A DNA stretch of 8,802 nucleotides from CAZKFN01 sp964552035 (GTDB lineage Bacteria; Bacteroidota; Bacteroidia; Flavobacteriales_E; Vicingaceae): positions 1 through 8,802 of the forward strand of contig CAZKFN010000088.1 in NCBI GenBank assembly GCA_964552035.1. The letters are read 5' to 3'. The notes below the pieces were generated by a model that saw only the letters and a list, made by a program, of their open reading frames with translations, was not told the DNA's origin and made no database searches. Of this stretch, positions 1 to 6,101 are shown piece after piece (positions within the stretch are counted from its first letter, which is position 1; each line of letters opens with the position of its first letter). Made by a program: the position numbers and the translations under genes.

Positions 1-1
1 T

Positions 2-1957
2 CTCTTTTATAGAATTACAATTGGAGGGTTACCCTATTATGGTTCTGAAGGTTTGGTTAGAGATACTACTTTTCATTATGAATTGAATTCTGAAGGAGAG
101 GTTTTTAATAAAACCAGAAACTTTAAAACTTTTGTTAGGGTTTATACCCTAGAATCTTATCCTGTAACATCGGAACTCATAGAGGTTTATGAGCCTTATA
201 ATATCTACGATACCTCAGGTGGAGGAATAGATACTGTAGCCGTTGAAGCAGAACTTTTCCAAGATTCAGCCCGATATTATTTTGTGAATGCTGATACCAA
301 CGTATTTTACACCGATAGAAAAGTATATAGAAATAACCATTATGGAATTTTACCGCCCTCGATTGGAATAGTAACCTTTGACGGACTAGATGAAAATGGA
401 CTTCCTTATGACCTTAATAGTCCCTATACGGCTAAAGCAGATGAATTGACCTCAGTTCCGTTGCGCATGGGGAATTTACCTGATGATGAGGTGTATATTA
501 GTTTTTACTTCCAACCTAAGGGGCTTTCTTTAAGTGGTCCTGTAGTTGGAGATTCCCTAGTTTTGGATTTTTATAATCCTCTTACGGATAGTTGGGGAAA
601 TATTTGGGGAACAGATGCTTTTCAAGCGGATACCTTTAGACAGGAATTGGTTAAAGTTCCAGAGGAATATCTCGTGGATGGTGCTCGCTTTAAGTTTCGT
701 TCTTATGCCAACTCTACCGGTTCCTTTAATCATTGGCACTTGGATTACATCTATTTGAATTACAATAGAAACGATGAAGATACTGCCTATAGAGATATTG
801 CTTATGTGTATGAATCACACTCCCTTTTAAAAGAGTATCAAGCAATGCCTTATTGGCATTTTCAAATTAATCCTGCTGCTTATATGATAGATAGCAGTGG
901 CGTAATTATAGTGAGAAATAACGACGATAATGCCGCATCAGTGTTTAACAAGGTGGTCATTACCGATACCATAAACCAAATAGACTTCTATAGGTATCCA
1001 GCAACTCCACAATTGTCTATCGTTAAACCTTTTGAAAATTTTGTATTTAAATACCCTATATTTTTTAGTTATTCTCCACAAGACATTGACTCGGCTGGCA
1101 CCTTTGCTGCAGAATACACGATTAGAATCGGTACACAAACTACTCATGATTTTTTACCGACCAATGATACCGTATACAGCACGGCTATTCTAGATAATTA
1201 TTATGCCTACGACGACGGAACTGCAGAGGCAGGATATGGTGTTAATCCTGAACAATCTTCTTCTGGAGTTTCTGCTTTGATGGCGGTAGAGTTTAACCAG
1301 CCTATTAAAGATACACTTGGAGGAATACAAATTTATTTTCTTCCTCAATATAGAGATATTAGAAATCAGAGTTTTACCATTAAAGTCTGGGCTGCCCACC
1401 CGAGTGGAGGACCTGGTAATCTGATTTACGATAAGGAAGAAGTGTTTAACCCTATTTTTACTCCACCGAATGGCTTTGTTACCTATTGGTTTGATACCTT
1501 AATTGAAGTTCCACAGCGTTATTATGTCGGAATTGAAGCAGTTGGAGAGTATTCCATGAACATTGGATATGATTTAAATAATAACCACAAGGATAAAATA
1601 TTTTGGAGCTTTGACGGACTGGATTGGTATCGGCCTTCTCCTGGAATTTTTGACGGTAGCTTAATGCTGAGACCTATTTATAGGAAGTCTTATTGGGGAG
1701 TGGGAATTAAAAAGAACTACATAGATAACTCAGCGGCAATTTTATATCCTAATCCCACTCGAGAAAGTTTTACGATAGAAATTGATTCTAAAGTAAAGCC
1801 TCTAAAAATCAGCTTGTTCGATATTAAAGGAAAATTGGTGTTAGATCAGTCTTTTCAATCGAACATAAGGGTAGGACATTTGCCCAAAGGACTTTATTTT
1901 GTTCGTATCTTAATGGAAAATGAGAACGTTCTTCACAAAAGAGTAATACTTCAATAA
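2..1957 (+). CDS. T9SS-secreted protein, C-terminal part (5' end outside window)
   Basis: The frame is open from the left edge (first full codon at base 2), so this is the last 651 residues of a longer protein. The TTG at 53 is an internal leucine codon rather than a believable start. The C-terminus is a type-A T9SS sorting domain: YPNP at 1745-1756, a beta-rich segment with FDIKGKLV, then GLYFVRI and a basic KRVILQ end. This domain directs export across the outer membrane and is normally cleaved. Around 480-760 is a beta-rich, lectin- or MAM-like stretch ending in the motif HWHLDY (731-748). Further beta-rich segments follow, including YYAYDDGTAEAGYG near 1200-1240. No catalytic motif is visible, so the molecular function is unknown; surface adhesion or structure is only a guess. 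rluD starts 2 nt after the stop, suggesting co-transcription. Confidence 0.9.
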   Translation, partial: LFYRITIGGLPYYGSEGLVRDTTFHYELNSEGEVFNKTRNFKTFVRVYTLESYPVTSELIEVYEPYNIYDTSGGGIDTVAVEAELFQDSARYYFVNADTNVFYTDRKVYRNNHYGILPPSIGIVTFDGLDENGLPYDLNSPYTAKADELTSVPLRMGNLPDDEVYISFYFQPKGLSLSGPVVGDSLVLDFYNPLTDSWGNIWGTDAFQADTFRQELVKVPEEYLVDGARFKFRSYANSTGSFNHWHLDYIYLNYNRNDEDTAYRDIAYVYESHSLLKEYQAMPYWHFQINPAAYMIDSSGVIIVRNNDDNAASVFNKVVITDTINQIDFYRYPATPQLSIVKPFENFVFKYPIFFSYSPQDIDSAGTFAAEYTIRIGTQTTHDFLPTNDTVYSTAILDNYYAYDDGTAEAGYGVNPEQSSSGVSALMAVEFNQPIKDTLGGIQIYFLPQYRDIRNQSFTIKVWAAHPSGGPGNLIYDKEEVFNPIFTPPNGFVTYWFDTLIEVPQRYYVGIEAVGEYSMNIGYDLNNNHKDKIFWSFDGLDWYRPSPGIFDGSLMLRPIYRKSYWGVGIKKNYIDNSAAILYPNPTRESFTIEIDSKVKPLKISLFDIKGKLVLDQSFQSNIRVGHLPKGLYFVRILMENENVLHKRVILQ

Positions 1958-1959
1958 GG

Positions 1960-3003
1960 ATGGTAAAACTTGAGGAACAGCATGAAGAGGAGGAAGAACT
2001 TTATGAACATCATAAGATTGTTGCAGATAAAGGGCAAACAATTATCCGTATTGATAAATTTCTCAACGATCGCCTACCGAATACTTCCAGAAATAAAATT
2101 AAAGAAGCAACCCAGCTGGGAAATGTGCTGGTAAATGGACAGGCGGTTAAAGCTAATTATAAAGTTAAACCTTTGGATGAGATTTCCATTGTTTTGCCTT
2201 ATCCTCCTCGAGAAACGGACTTAGTTGCTGAAAACATTCACTTAGATATTGTTTATGAAGATGAAAGCTTGCTAGTTGTTAATAAAGGAGCTGGAATGGT
2301 GGTGCATCCAGCCTATGGGAATTATACCGGTACTCTAGTTAACGGATTGCTTTATCACTTTGAAAACCTTCCACAAGCTAAAGGGAATGAAGGAAGACCG
2401 GGTTTGGTGCATCGATTGGATAAAAATACAACAGGTTTAATGGTGGTAGCCAAAACGGAAAGAGCATTGACTTTATTGGCTAAGCAGTTTTTTGATAGAA
2501 CAGTGAAAAGACGATACCAAGCTTTAGTTTGGGGAGATATAGAAAAGGAAGAAGGAAGGATAGAAGGAAACATTTGGCGCTCAAAAAAGAATAGAAAAAT
2601 AATGGACGTCTATCCAGAGGGGGAAGTTGGCAAACCCGCCATTACCAATTATAAAGTACTTAGACGTTTTGGATACATTACTTTGGTGGAATACAGGCTA
2701 GAAACAGGAAGAACTCATCAAATACGCGTACATTCCAAATGGGTAGGTCACCCCTTGTTTAACGACCCTGAGTATGGAGGCAATAGAGTGTTAAAAGGAA
2801 CTACCTTTAGCAAGTACAAGCGTTTCGTAGAAAACTGTTTTGAATTACTACCACGACAAGCTTTACATGCCTATAAGATTGGTTTTAAACATCCAAAAAC
2901 AAAGGAGTGGATGGAATTTGAAAATCCTTTACCAGAAGATATGAAAGCAGTGATTGAAAAGTGGGAGCGATACACCTCGGGAAGAGAAGAAGAATTTATT
3001 TAG
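1960..3003 (+). CDS. rluD: RluA-family 23S rRNA pseudouridine synthase, RluD type
   Basis: This 347-residue enzyme would isomerise uridine to pseudouridine in RNA. In the RluD subgroup the targets are the helix 69 uridines of 23S rRNA. An S4 RNA-binding domain lies at about residues 29-78 (RIDKFLNDRLP...VLVNGQ). The synthase domain follows, with the catalytic motif HRLDKNTTGL at 151-160 (nucleophile Asp154), GRTHQIRVH at 250-258 and HPLFNDPEYGG at 264-274. The length is normal for the family, with an acidic Glu-rich N-terminal tail of about 20 residues. The ATG at 1960 overlaps an AGGA right against the start, too close for a normal Shine-Dalgarno. No other in-frame start precedes the S4 domain. 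The stop of the upstream secreted-protein gene is 2 nt away (TAAGGATG), which fits translational coupling. RluD versus RluA/RluC substrate choice is inferred from the S4 domain and overall likeness. Confidence 0.93.
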   Translation: MVKLEEQHEEEEELYEHHKIVADKGQTIIRIDKFLNDRLPNTSRNKIKEATQLGNVLVNGQAVKANYKVKPLDEISIVLPYPPRETDLVAENIHLDIVYEDESLLVVNKGAGMVVHPAYGNYTGTLVNGLLYHFENLPQAKGNEGRPGLVHRLDKNTTGLMVVAKTERALTLLAKQFFDRTVKRRYQALVWGDIEKEEGRIEGNIWRSKKNRKIMDVYPEGEVGKPAITNYKVLRRFGYITLVEYRLETGRTHQIRVHSKWVGHPLFNDPEYGGNRVLKGTTFSKYKRFVENCFELLPRQALHAYKIGFKHPKTKEWMEFENPLPEDMKAVIEKWERYTSGREEEFI

Positions 3004-3066
3004 CGTTTTTAAAACTCCAATAAACTCTATAATTATTCAGCACCTTTCCATAAAAATACCCACACA

Positions 3067-3186
3067 ATTTCCCCTTCCCAATTTCTCATTTCCCATTTCC
3101 CATTTCCCAATTTCCCATTTCTCAATTTCCCATTTCTCATTTTCCCCTTCCAATTTCCCCCTTCCCAATTTCCCATTTTCATTTTC
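3067..3186. repeat. Degenerate pyrimidine-rich tandem repeat, units ATTTCCC / AATTTCCC
   Basis: About 120 bp between rluD and mscL is built almost entirely from imperfect 7- and 8-base units, ATTTCCC and AATTTCCC, with variants ATTTCTC, TTCCC and ATTTTCC. It contains a dozen C-runs. Four CCC runs at 3092-3116 with spacers of 4, 4 and 5 give a canonical G-quadruplex motif on the minus strand. An open frame crosses the repeat (poly FPISHF) but reflects only the repeat and is not a credible gene. The repeat lies between the rluD stop and the shared terminator, so it would be a C/U-rich 3' UTR of the rluD transcript. Confidence 0.85.
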
Positions 3187-3220
3187 CACACCAATCTTTT
3201 TATTAACAAAAAGTAAAGCA

Positions 3221-3255
3221 AAAAAAAAGGTTTCAGCAGACTGAAACCTCTTTTT
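3221..3255. terminator. Bidirectional intrinsic terminator between rluD and mscL
   Basis: A perfect 9-bp stem, AGGTTTCAG (3228-3236) and CTGAAACCT (3241-3249), closes a 4-nt loop. It is flanked by an A-run on the left (3221-3228) and TTTTT on the right (3251-3255), so it can stop transcription from both sides. It sits 17 bp past the mscL stop (minus) and about 225 bp past the rluD stop (plus). The U-tract is longer in the mscL direction. Confidence 0.85.
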
Positions 3256-3271
3256 ATAACTATAAATTACT

Positions 3272-3712
3272 TTATTTACTTTGCTTTTTCAGTTCATCAC
3301 GAATCTCAGCTAAAAGCTCTTCAGCTGTAGGTCCAGCAGGTGCGGTTTCTTTTGCGGCAGCTTCTTCTACTGTACGTAGATTTCTAACTTTTTGATAGGA
3401 TTTAATAATTATAAATAATACAAAACCAACAATTACTAAGTTGATTAAGCTGTTGATCCACTTCCCGTAAAGTATAGCATTCTCTGGGCTTATTACTTCA
3501 CCGTCTGCGCTAAACTCAGCACCAGAAAGGACTATCTTTAAATCGGAAAAGTCCATACCACCCGTAAATTCGCCAATAATAGGCATCATTACATCTTCAG
3601 TGAAACCAGAAACTACGGCACCAACAGCAGTTGCTAAAATTACAGCTACTGCTAAATCAATGACATTACCTGTCATTATAAAGTCTTTAAACTCGTTTAA
3701 TAACTTTTTCAT
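3272..3712 (-). CDS. mscL: Large-conductance mechanosensitive channel MscL
   Basis: This 146-residue inner-membrane channel opens under membrane tension to release solutes on hypo-osmotic shock; the family works as a homopentamer. The N-terminal amphipathic helix (MKKLLNEFKDFIMTGN) is followed by pore helix TM1 (about 17-45, NVIDLAVAVILATAVGAVVSG), a periplasmic loop (about 50-83, FTGGMDFSD...), TM2 (about 84-104, INSLINLVIVGFVLFIIIK) and a C-terminal helix (TAEELLAEIRDELKKQ) that forms the cytoplasmic bundle. The length is close to the E. coli protein. Aligned by eye, E. coli gate residues Gly22 and Gly26 are Ala23 and Ala27 here; alanine at the first site is also seen in the M. tuberculosis channel. 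The gene is transcribed alone, ends at the bidirectional terminator and has no clear Shine-Dalgarno, as is usual in this phylum. Confidence 0.96.
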   Translation of the reverse strand: MKKLLNEFKDFIMTGNVIDLAVAVILATAVGAVVSGFTEDVMMPIIGEFTGGMDFSDLKIVLSGAEFSADGEVISPENAILYGKWINSLINLVIVGFVLFIIIKSYQKVRNLRTVEEAAAKETAPAGPTAEELLAEIRDELKKQSK

Positions 3713-3781
3713 AATTTAAAAATTTAGAATTAAATCCCTTGATATAATTTGATTAGTTGATTATAGGTTAAATAATGGCTT

Positions 3782-3789
3782 CAAATGTA
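3782..3789 (-). promoter_or_regulatory. Candidate -7 promoter box for mscL
   Basis: Read on the minus strand this is TACATTTG, matching the Bacteroidota -7 consensus TAnnTTTG, about 70 nt before the mscL ATG. No TTG is present at the usual 17-23 nt upstream (the nearest is 12 nt away), so the -33 element is not supported. The flanking sequence resembles the box upstream of the 6102-7946 gene. Confidence 0.5.
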
Positions 3790-3889
3790 AATAAAATATT
3801 CCAATGATTTATTTTCAGTTATTTATGAAAGAGTAGGGCTTCACCTTTTTTCTAAATAATCATTTATCATGCTTTTGGATAAAATTTAA

Positions 3890-3905
3890 ATAACAAGCTT
3901 GTTAT
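3890..3905. promoter_or_regulatory. Perfect 16-bp palindrome, candidate operator
   Basis: ATAACAAGCTTGTTAT is fully self-complementary, with no mismatch and no spacer. It lies near the middle of the divergent region, 161 bp before the persulfide dioxygenase start and 177 bp before the mscL start. Its shape (TAAC...GTTA half-sites) fits a binding site for a dimeric regulator. No T-run follows, so it is not an intrinsic terminator. Which regulator binds, if any, cannot be told from the sequence. Confidence 0.4.
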
Positions 3906-4040
3906 ACATTACATATTTTAAGAATAGCAGATAATGTAAATTTTATAATGCTTAAAAAATATAATCCCTTGAAAACTATAAAAAATTGGCTTTTTAGCTT
4001 AAATTAAACCCCAGTATTCCCAAGAGTAAGGGAAACCGCT

Positions 4041-4048
4041 TAACTTTG
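4041..4048 (+). promoter_or_regulatory. Candidate -7 promoter box for the persulfide dioxygenase gene
   Basis: TAACTTTG matches TAnnTTTG and lies 18 nt before the ATG at 4067, predicting a very short leader. No TTG is found 17-23 nt upstream. A short inverted repeat, TTCCC (4017-4021) and GGGAA (4030-4034), occupies the place of the -33 element and could be an activator or repressor site, although 5-bp arms arise easily by chance. Confidence 0.45.
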
Positions 4049-4066
4049 TTGATAAATTAAAGAAGT

Positions 4067-5449
4067 ATGAAAATAGAACAATTATATACCGGATGTTTAG
4101 CTCAAGGCGCGTATTATATTGAAAGTAAAGGAGAGGTGGCCATTATTGACCCCTTAAGAGAAGTGTGGTCCTATTTGGATAAGGCCAAAGAAGATAATGC
4201 CAAGATTAAATACGTCTTTGAAACGCACTTTCATGCTGACTTTGTGAGCGGACACCTAACACTTGCTAAAAAAAGTGGAGCTGAAATTATTTATGGCCCT
4301 ACAGCTGATCCGAGTTTTGAAGCTACTATTGCAAAAGACGGCGAGGTTTTTAAACTAGGAGATATTGAAATTGTTGCTCTCCATACGCCTGGACATACCA
4401 TGGAAAGTACCACCTATTTGCTCAAAGATGAAAAAGGAAGAAATAAAGCCATTTTTACCGGAGACACTTTATTCTTAGGCGATGTGGGAAGACCTGATTT
4501 GGCACAGAAAACAGCAAATATAACTCAGGAAGAATTGGCGGGGATTCTATACGATAGCTTACGCCAAAAAATAATGCCTTTGGATGATGATGTTATAGTT
4601 TATCCTGCTCATGGTGCTGGTTCTGCTTGTGGTAAAAATATGATGAAAGAAACCATAGATACCCTTGGAAATCAAAAGAAAGTAAATTACGCTTTAAGAG
4701 AAGATATGAGTAAGGAAGAATTTATTCAAGAAGTAACTGATGGTTTATTGCCACCACCAGAGTATTTCCCTTCTAATGTAAGAATGAACAAAGAGGGATA
4801 TGTGGATGTAGATGAGGTGCTCTCTGAAGTTCGTGCTTTAGGCCCCGATGAGTTCGAAGCTCTAGCTAATCAAACCGATGCTTTGATAATTGATGTCAAC
4901 CACTACAGGGATTTTGTAAAAGGACATATTCCTAAATCTATTTTTATTGGTTTAGATGGTGGTTTTGCACCTTGGGTGGGAACTTTAATTCGTGATGTAA
5001 ACCAAAAACTATTGATTGTAACCCCCGAAAATAGGGTGAAGGAAACTATTACCCGACTTTCTAGAGTGGGTTTTGACCAAACTTTAGGCTATTTAAAAGG
5101 AGGCTTTGCCGCATGGAAAAATGCACATAAGGAATACGATACCTTAAATTGTATTTCTGCTGAAGAGTTTGCTGAAAAAAATAATGCCAATCTACAAGTA
5201 TTTGATGTGCGTAAGAAAAGTGAGTTTAATACGGCTCACCTTGAAGGAGCGAAAAATACTCCATTGACCGATATTAATGATTTCTTGGATGACTTTAAAG
5301 AAGGAGAGGAGTGTTTTCTGCATTGTAAAGGAGGGTATCGATCGGTGATTGCTGCTTCTATACTCAAGAGTAGAGGCATTCATAACCTTACCAACATTAA
5401 CGGTGGCTTTGATCAGTTGAGTTGTTGCGAGGGATTAAAAATTGTTTAG
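4067..5449 (+). CDS. Persulfide dioxygenase-rhodanese fusion (CstB-like architecture)
   Basis: This 460-residue, probably cytoplasmic protein joins three domains. Residues 1 to about 235 are a metallo-beta-lactamase fold of the ETHE1/persulfide dioxygenase type, with THFHAD (His54, His56, Asp58), TPGH (His110), TGD (Asp133) and PAH (His182). In ETHE1-like enzymes the equivalents of His54, His110 and Asp133 bind a single Fe(II). Residues of about 262-352 form a rhodanese-like domain whose active-site loop reads TPENRV with no cysteine, so it should be inactive. Residues of about 363-455 form a second rhodanese with an intact loop, CKGGYRS (Cys420). The order and length match S. aureus CstB, which turns persulfides into thiosulfate. 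Cys188 in the GAGSACGK segment may match a conserved cysteine there. The likely role is sulfide/persulfide detoxification; no sulfur-gene neighbours are visible. The exact product is inferred. Confidence 0.92.
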   Translation: MKIEQLYTGCLAQGAYYIESKGEVAIIDPLREVWSYLDKAKEDNAKIKYVFETHFHADFVSGHLTLAKKSGAEIIYGPTADPSFEATIAKDGEVFKLGDIEIVALHTPGHTMESTTYLLKDEKGRNKAIFTGDTLFLGDVGRPDLAQKTANITQEELAGILYDSLRQKIMPLDDDVIVYPAHGAGSACGKNMMKETIDTLGNQKKVNYALREDMSKEEFIQEVTDGLLPPPEYFPSNVRMNKEGYVDVDEVLSEVRALGPDEFEALANQTDALIIDVNHYRDFVKGHIPKSIFIGLDGGFAPWVGTLIRDVNQKLLIVTPENRVKETITRLSRVGFDQTLGYLKGGFAAWKNAHKEYDTLNCISAEEFAEKNNANLQVFDVRKKSEFNTAHLEGAKNTPLTDINDFLDDFKEGEECFLHCKGGYRSVIAASILKSRGIHNLTNINGGFDQLSCCEGLKIV

Positions 5450-5463
5450 TTAATCGCAATTTT

Positions 5464-5499
5464 ACAGTGATGAAACCTTTTAAAAGGCTTTTAAACTGT
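5464..5499. repeat. Inverted repeat just downstream of the persulfide dioxygenase gene
   Basis: The 12-bp palindrome CCTTTTAAAAGG (5476-5487) lies inside short outer arms ACAGT (5464-5468) and ACTGT (5495-5499), starting 15 bp after the stop codon. A T-run (5516-5521) follows some way downstream. It may act as a weak terminator, but the stem is AT-rich and the T-run is not adjacent. Confidence 0.3.
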
Positions 5500-5817
5500 C
5501 ACGAATTAGAACTCCTTTTTTAGTTGCAAAACTTATTAATTGTTTCGTGCTGATGCTAAAGGTTTTGCTGACCTTCCCGCAAAATCACCAACACGCTATT
5601 AATGCATAAAGAATCCTTTTGAATAAAGTGAGCAATTACTCTTCTTCTTAAGCTATCTTCTAATTTTTTAAAATGTGCACTTTGAAAGGCATATAGCATT
5701 GATATCTTGTTAAATATGCAAAATAAAAGAAGTCGATTAAGCGGAATAGAAGTTCAGCTGTGCGTAGCTTAAGACTGCTAGCATTCAAAGCAATGCAAAC
5801 AAGCATGGGGTAAAACA

Positions 5818-5835
5818 AGCTTTTTGACAAAAGCT
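5818..5835 (-). terminator. Small hairpin with short U-tract, possible minus-strand terminator
   Basis: AGCTTTT (5818-5824) and AAAAGCT (5829-5835) form a 7-bp stem with a 4-nt loop. On the minus strand it is followed by TGTTTTA, a weak U-tract. Together with the promoter-like sequence at 6012-6041 it would bound a transcript of about 190-200 nt. The stem has only three G-C type pairs, so support is modest. Confidence 0.3.
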
Positions 5836-5900
5836 GAAAGTTTCTTAAATCCGAAAATGGACAACAGCAGGAAATTCTAAAGTTTAGTTTTGATTGTCAA

Positions 5901-5941
5901 TGACCCACGCTGGCCACAAGGAAATTAATTTTAATGGGTCA
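5901..5941. repeat. Inverted repeat TGACCCA / TGGGTCA
   Basis: Arms TGACCCA (5901-5907) and TGGGTCA (5935-5941) are perfectly complementary across a 27-nt loop. The loop itself contains two short palindromes, TGGCCA (5911-5916) and AAATTAATTT (5922-5931). It would form a stem-loop in a transcript from either strand. Its function is unknown. Confidence 0.4.
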
Positions 5942-6011
5942 AATAAAAGAGGTTGTACTGTTTAGCTGCAAATTATAGTTAAGTATTGAGAAAGTTACCA
6001 AATACAAGAGG

Positions 6012-6041
6012 CAAACCTAAGGTAATGTGAGAAGAAAGCAA
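6012..6041 (-). promoter_or_regulatory. Promoter-like sequence reading into the 652-bp gap
   Basis: On the minus strand TTG (6041-6039) and TAGGTTTG (6019-6012) are separated by 19 nt, a full match to the Bacteroidota promoter pattern TTG-N17-23-TAnnTTTG. It would start transcription near 6005 and read leftward into DNA with no recognised gene. The TTG lies within a stem of the hairpin at 6036-6069, and AT-rich DNA yields such matches by chance. Confidence 0.35.
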
Positions 6042-6069
6042 AGTTGGCTGTAATTACCAAACTTTGCTT
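6036..6069 (-). terminator. Stem-loop downstream of the beta-solenoid gene, possible terminator
   Basis: AAGCAAAGTT (6036-6045) pairs with AACTTTGCTT (6060-6069) over 10 bp. Two further G-C pairs (6046-6047 with 6057-6058) follow after a single bulged A, around a 9-nt loop. It begins 33 nt past the stop of the minus-strand gene. Neither side has a proper U-tract, so it could protect the mRNA 3' end or act with a factor rather than as a classic intrinsic terminator. Confidence 0.45.
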
Positions 6070-6101
6070 CCTGCTCGCTTATTACATAAAGATATAAGAA
6101 A

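Larger units (their letters stand above)
3713..4066. other. AT-rich divergent intergenic region, mscL / persulfide dioxygenase
   Basis: These 354 bp separate two divergent genes and contain no credible coding frame. By hand count 3721-4060 is about 24% GC, clearly lower than coding DNA nearby. The region holds candidate -7 boxes for both flanking genes (3782-3789 minus, 4041-4048 plus) and a perfect 16-bp palindrome at 3890-3905. I recognise no riboswitch or RNA gene in it. Confidence 0.7.
5450..6101. other. 652-bp gap between convergent genes, no recognised gene
   Basis: No protein or RNA family is recognised on either strand. By hand count 5461-6060 is about 34% GC, above the roughly 24% of the divergent spacer at 3721-4060. 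On the minus strand, one frame is free of stops from 5896 to 5660 (78 codons; the first ATG, at 5806, gives 48 residues). It overlaps a second frame, 5699 to 5556, with an ATG and 47 residues. Neither has a start signal or recognisable motif, so I do not call them genes. Several inverted repeats and a promoter-like sequence also lie here and are listed separately. A decayed gene, an element remnant or a non-coding RNA are all possible. Confidence 0.5.

Noticed and set aside
53..61. TTG at 53 as the start of the first gene
   Set aside because: The frame is open upstream to the window edge and the protein lacks a signal peptide at this point, so the true start is outside the window.
2954..3244. 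Open frame of 96 codons across the rluD end and the pyrimidine repeat
   Set aside because: Its sequence is a read-through of the tandem repeat (FPISHF-like units), it overlaps rluD in another frame, and it runs into the terminator.
3916..3956. TTTTAAG / CTTAAAA arms in the divergent spacer
   Set aside because: Very AT-rich arms with a long loop are expected by chance in DNA of this composition.
5556..5699. 47-residue minus-strand open frame beginning MLYAFQSAHF
   Set aside because: No start signal, no recognisable family, and overlapped by another open frame; kept only as an observation on the gap.
5718..6005. tRNA, tmRNA, RNase P or SRP RNA in the gap
   Set aside because: No cloverleaf, CCA end, or conserved core sequences of these RNAs could be found by eye.
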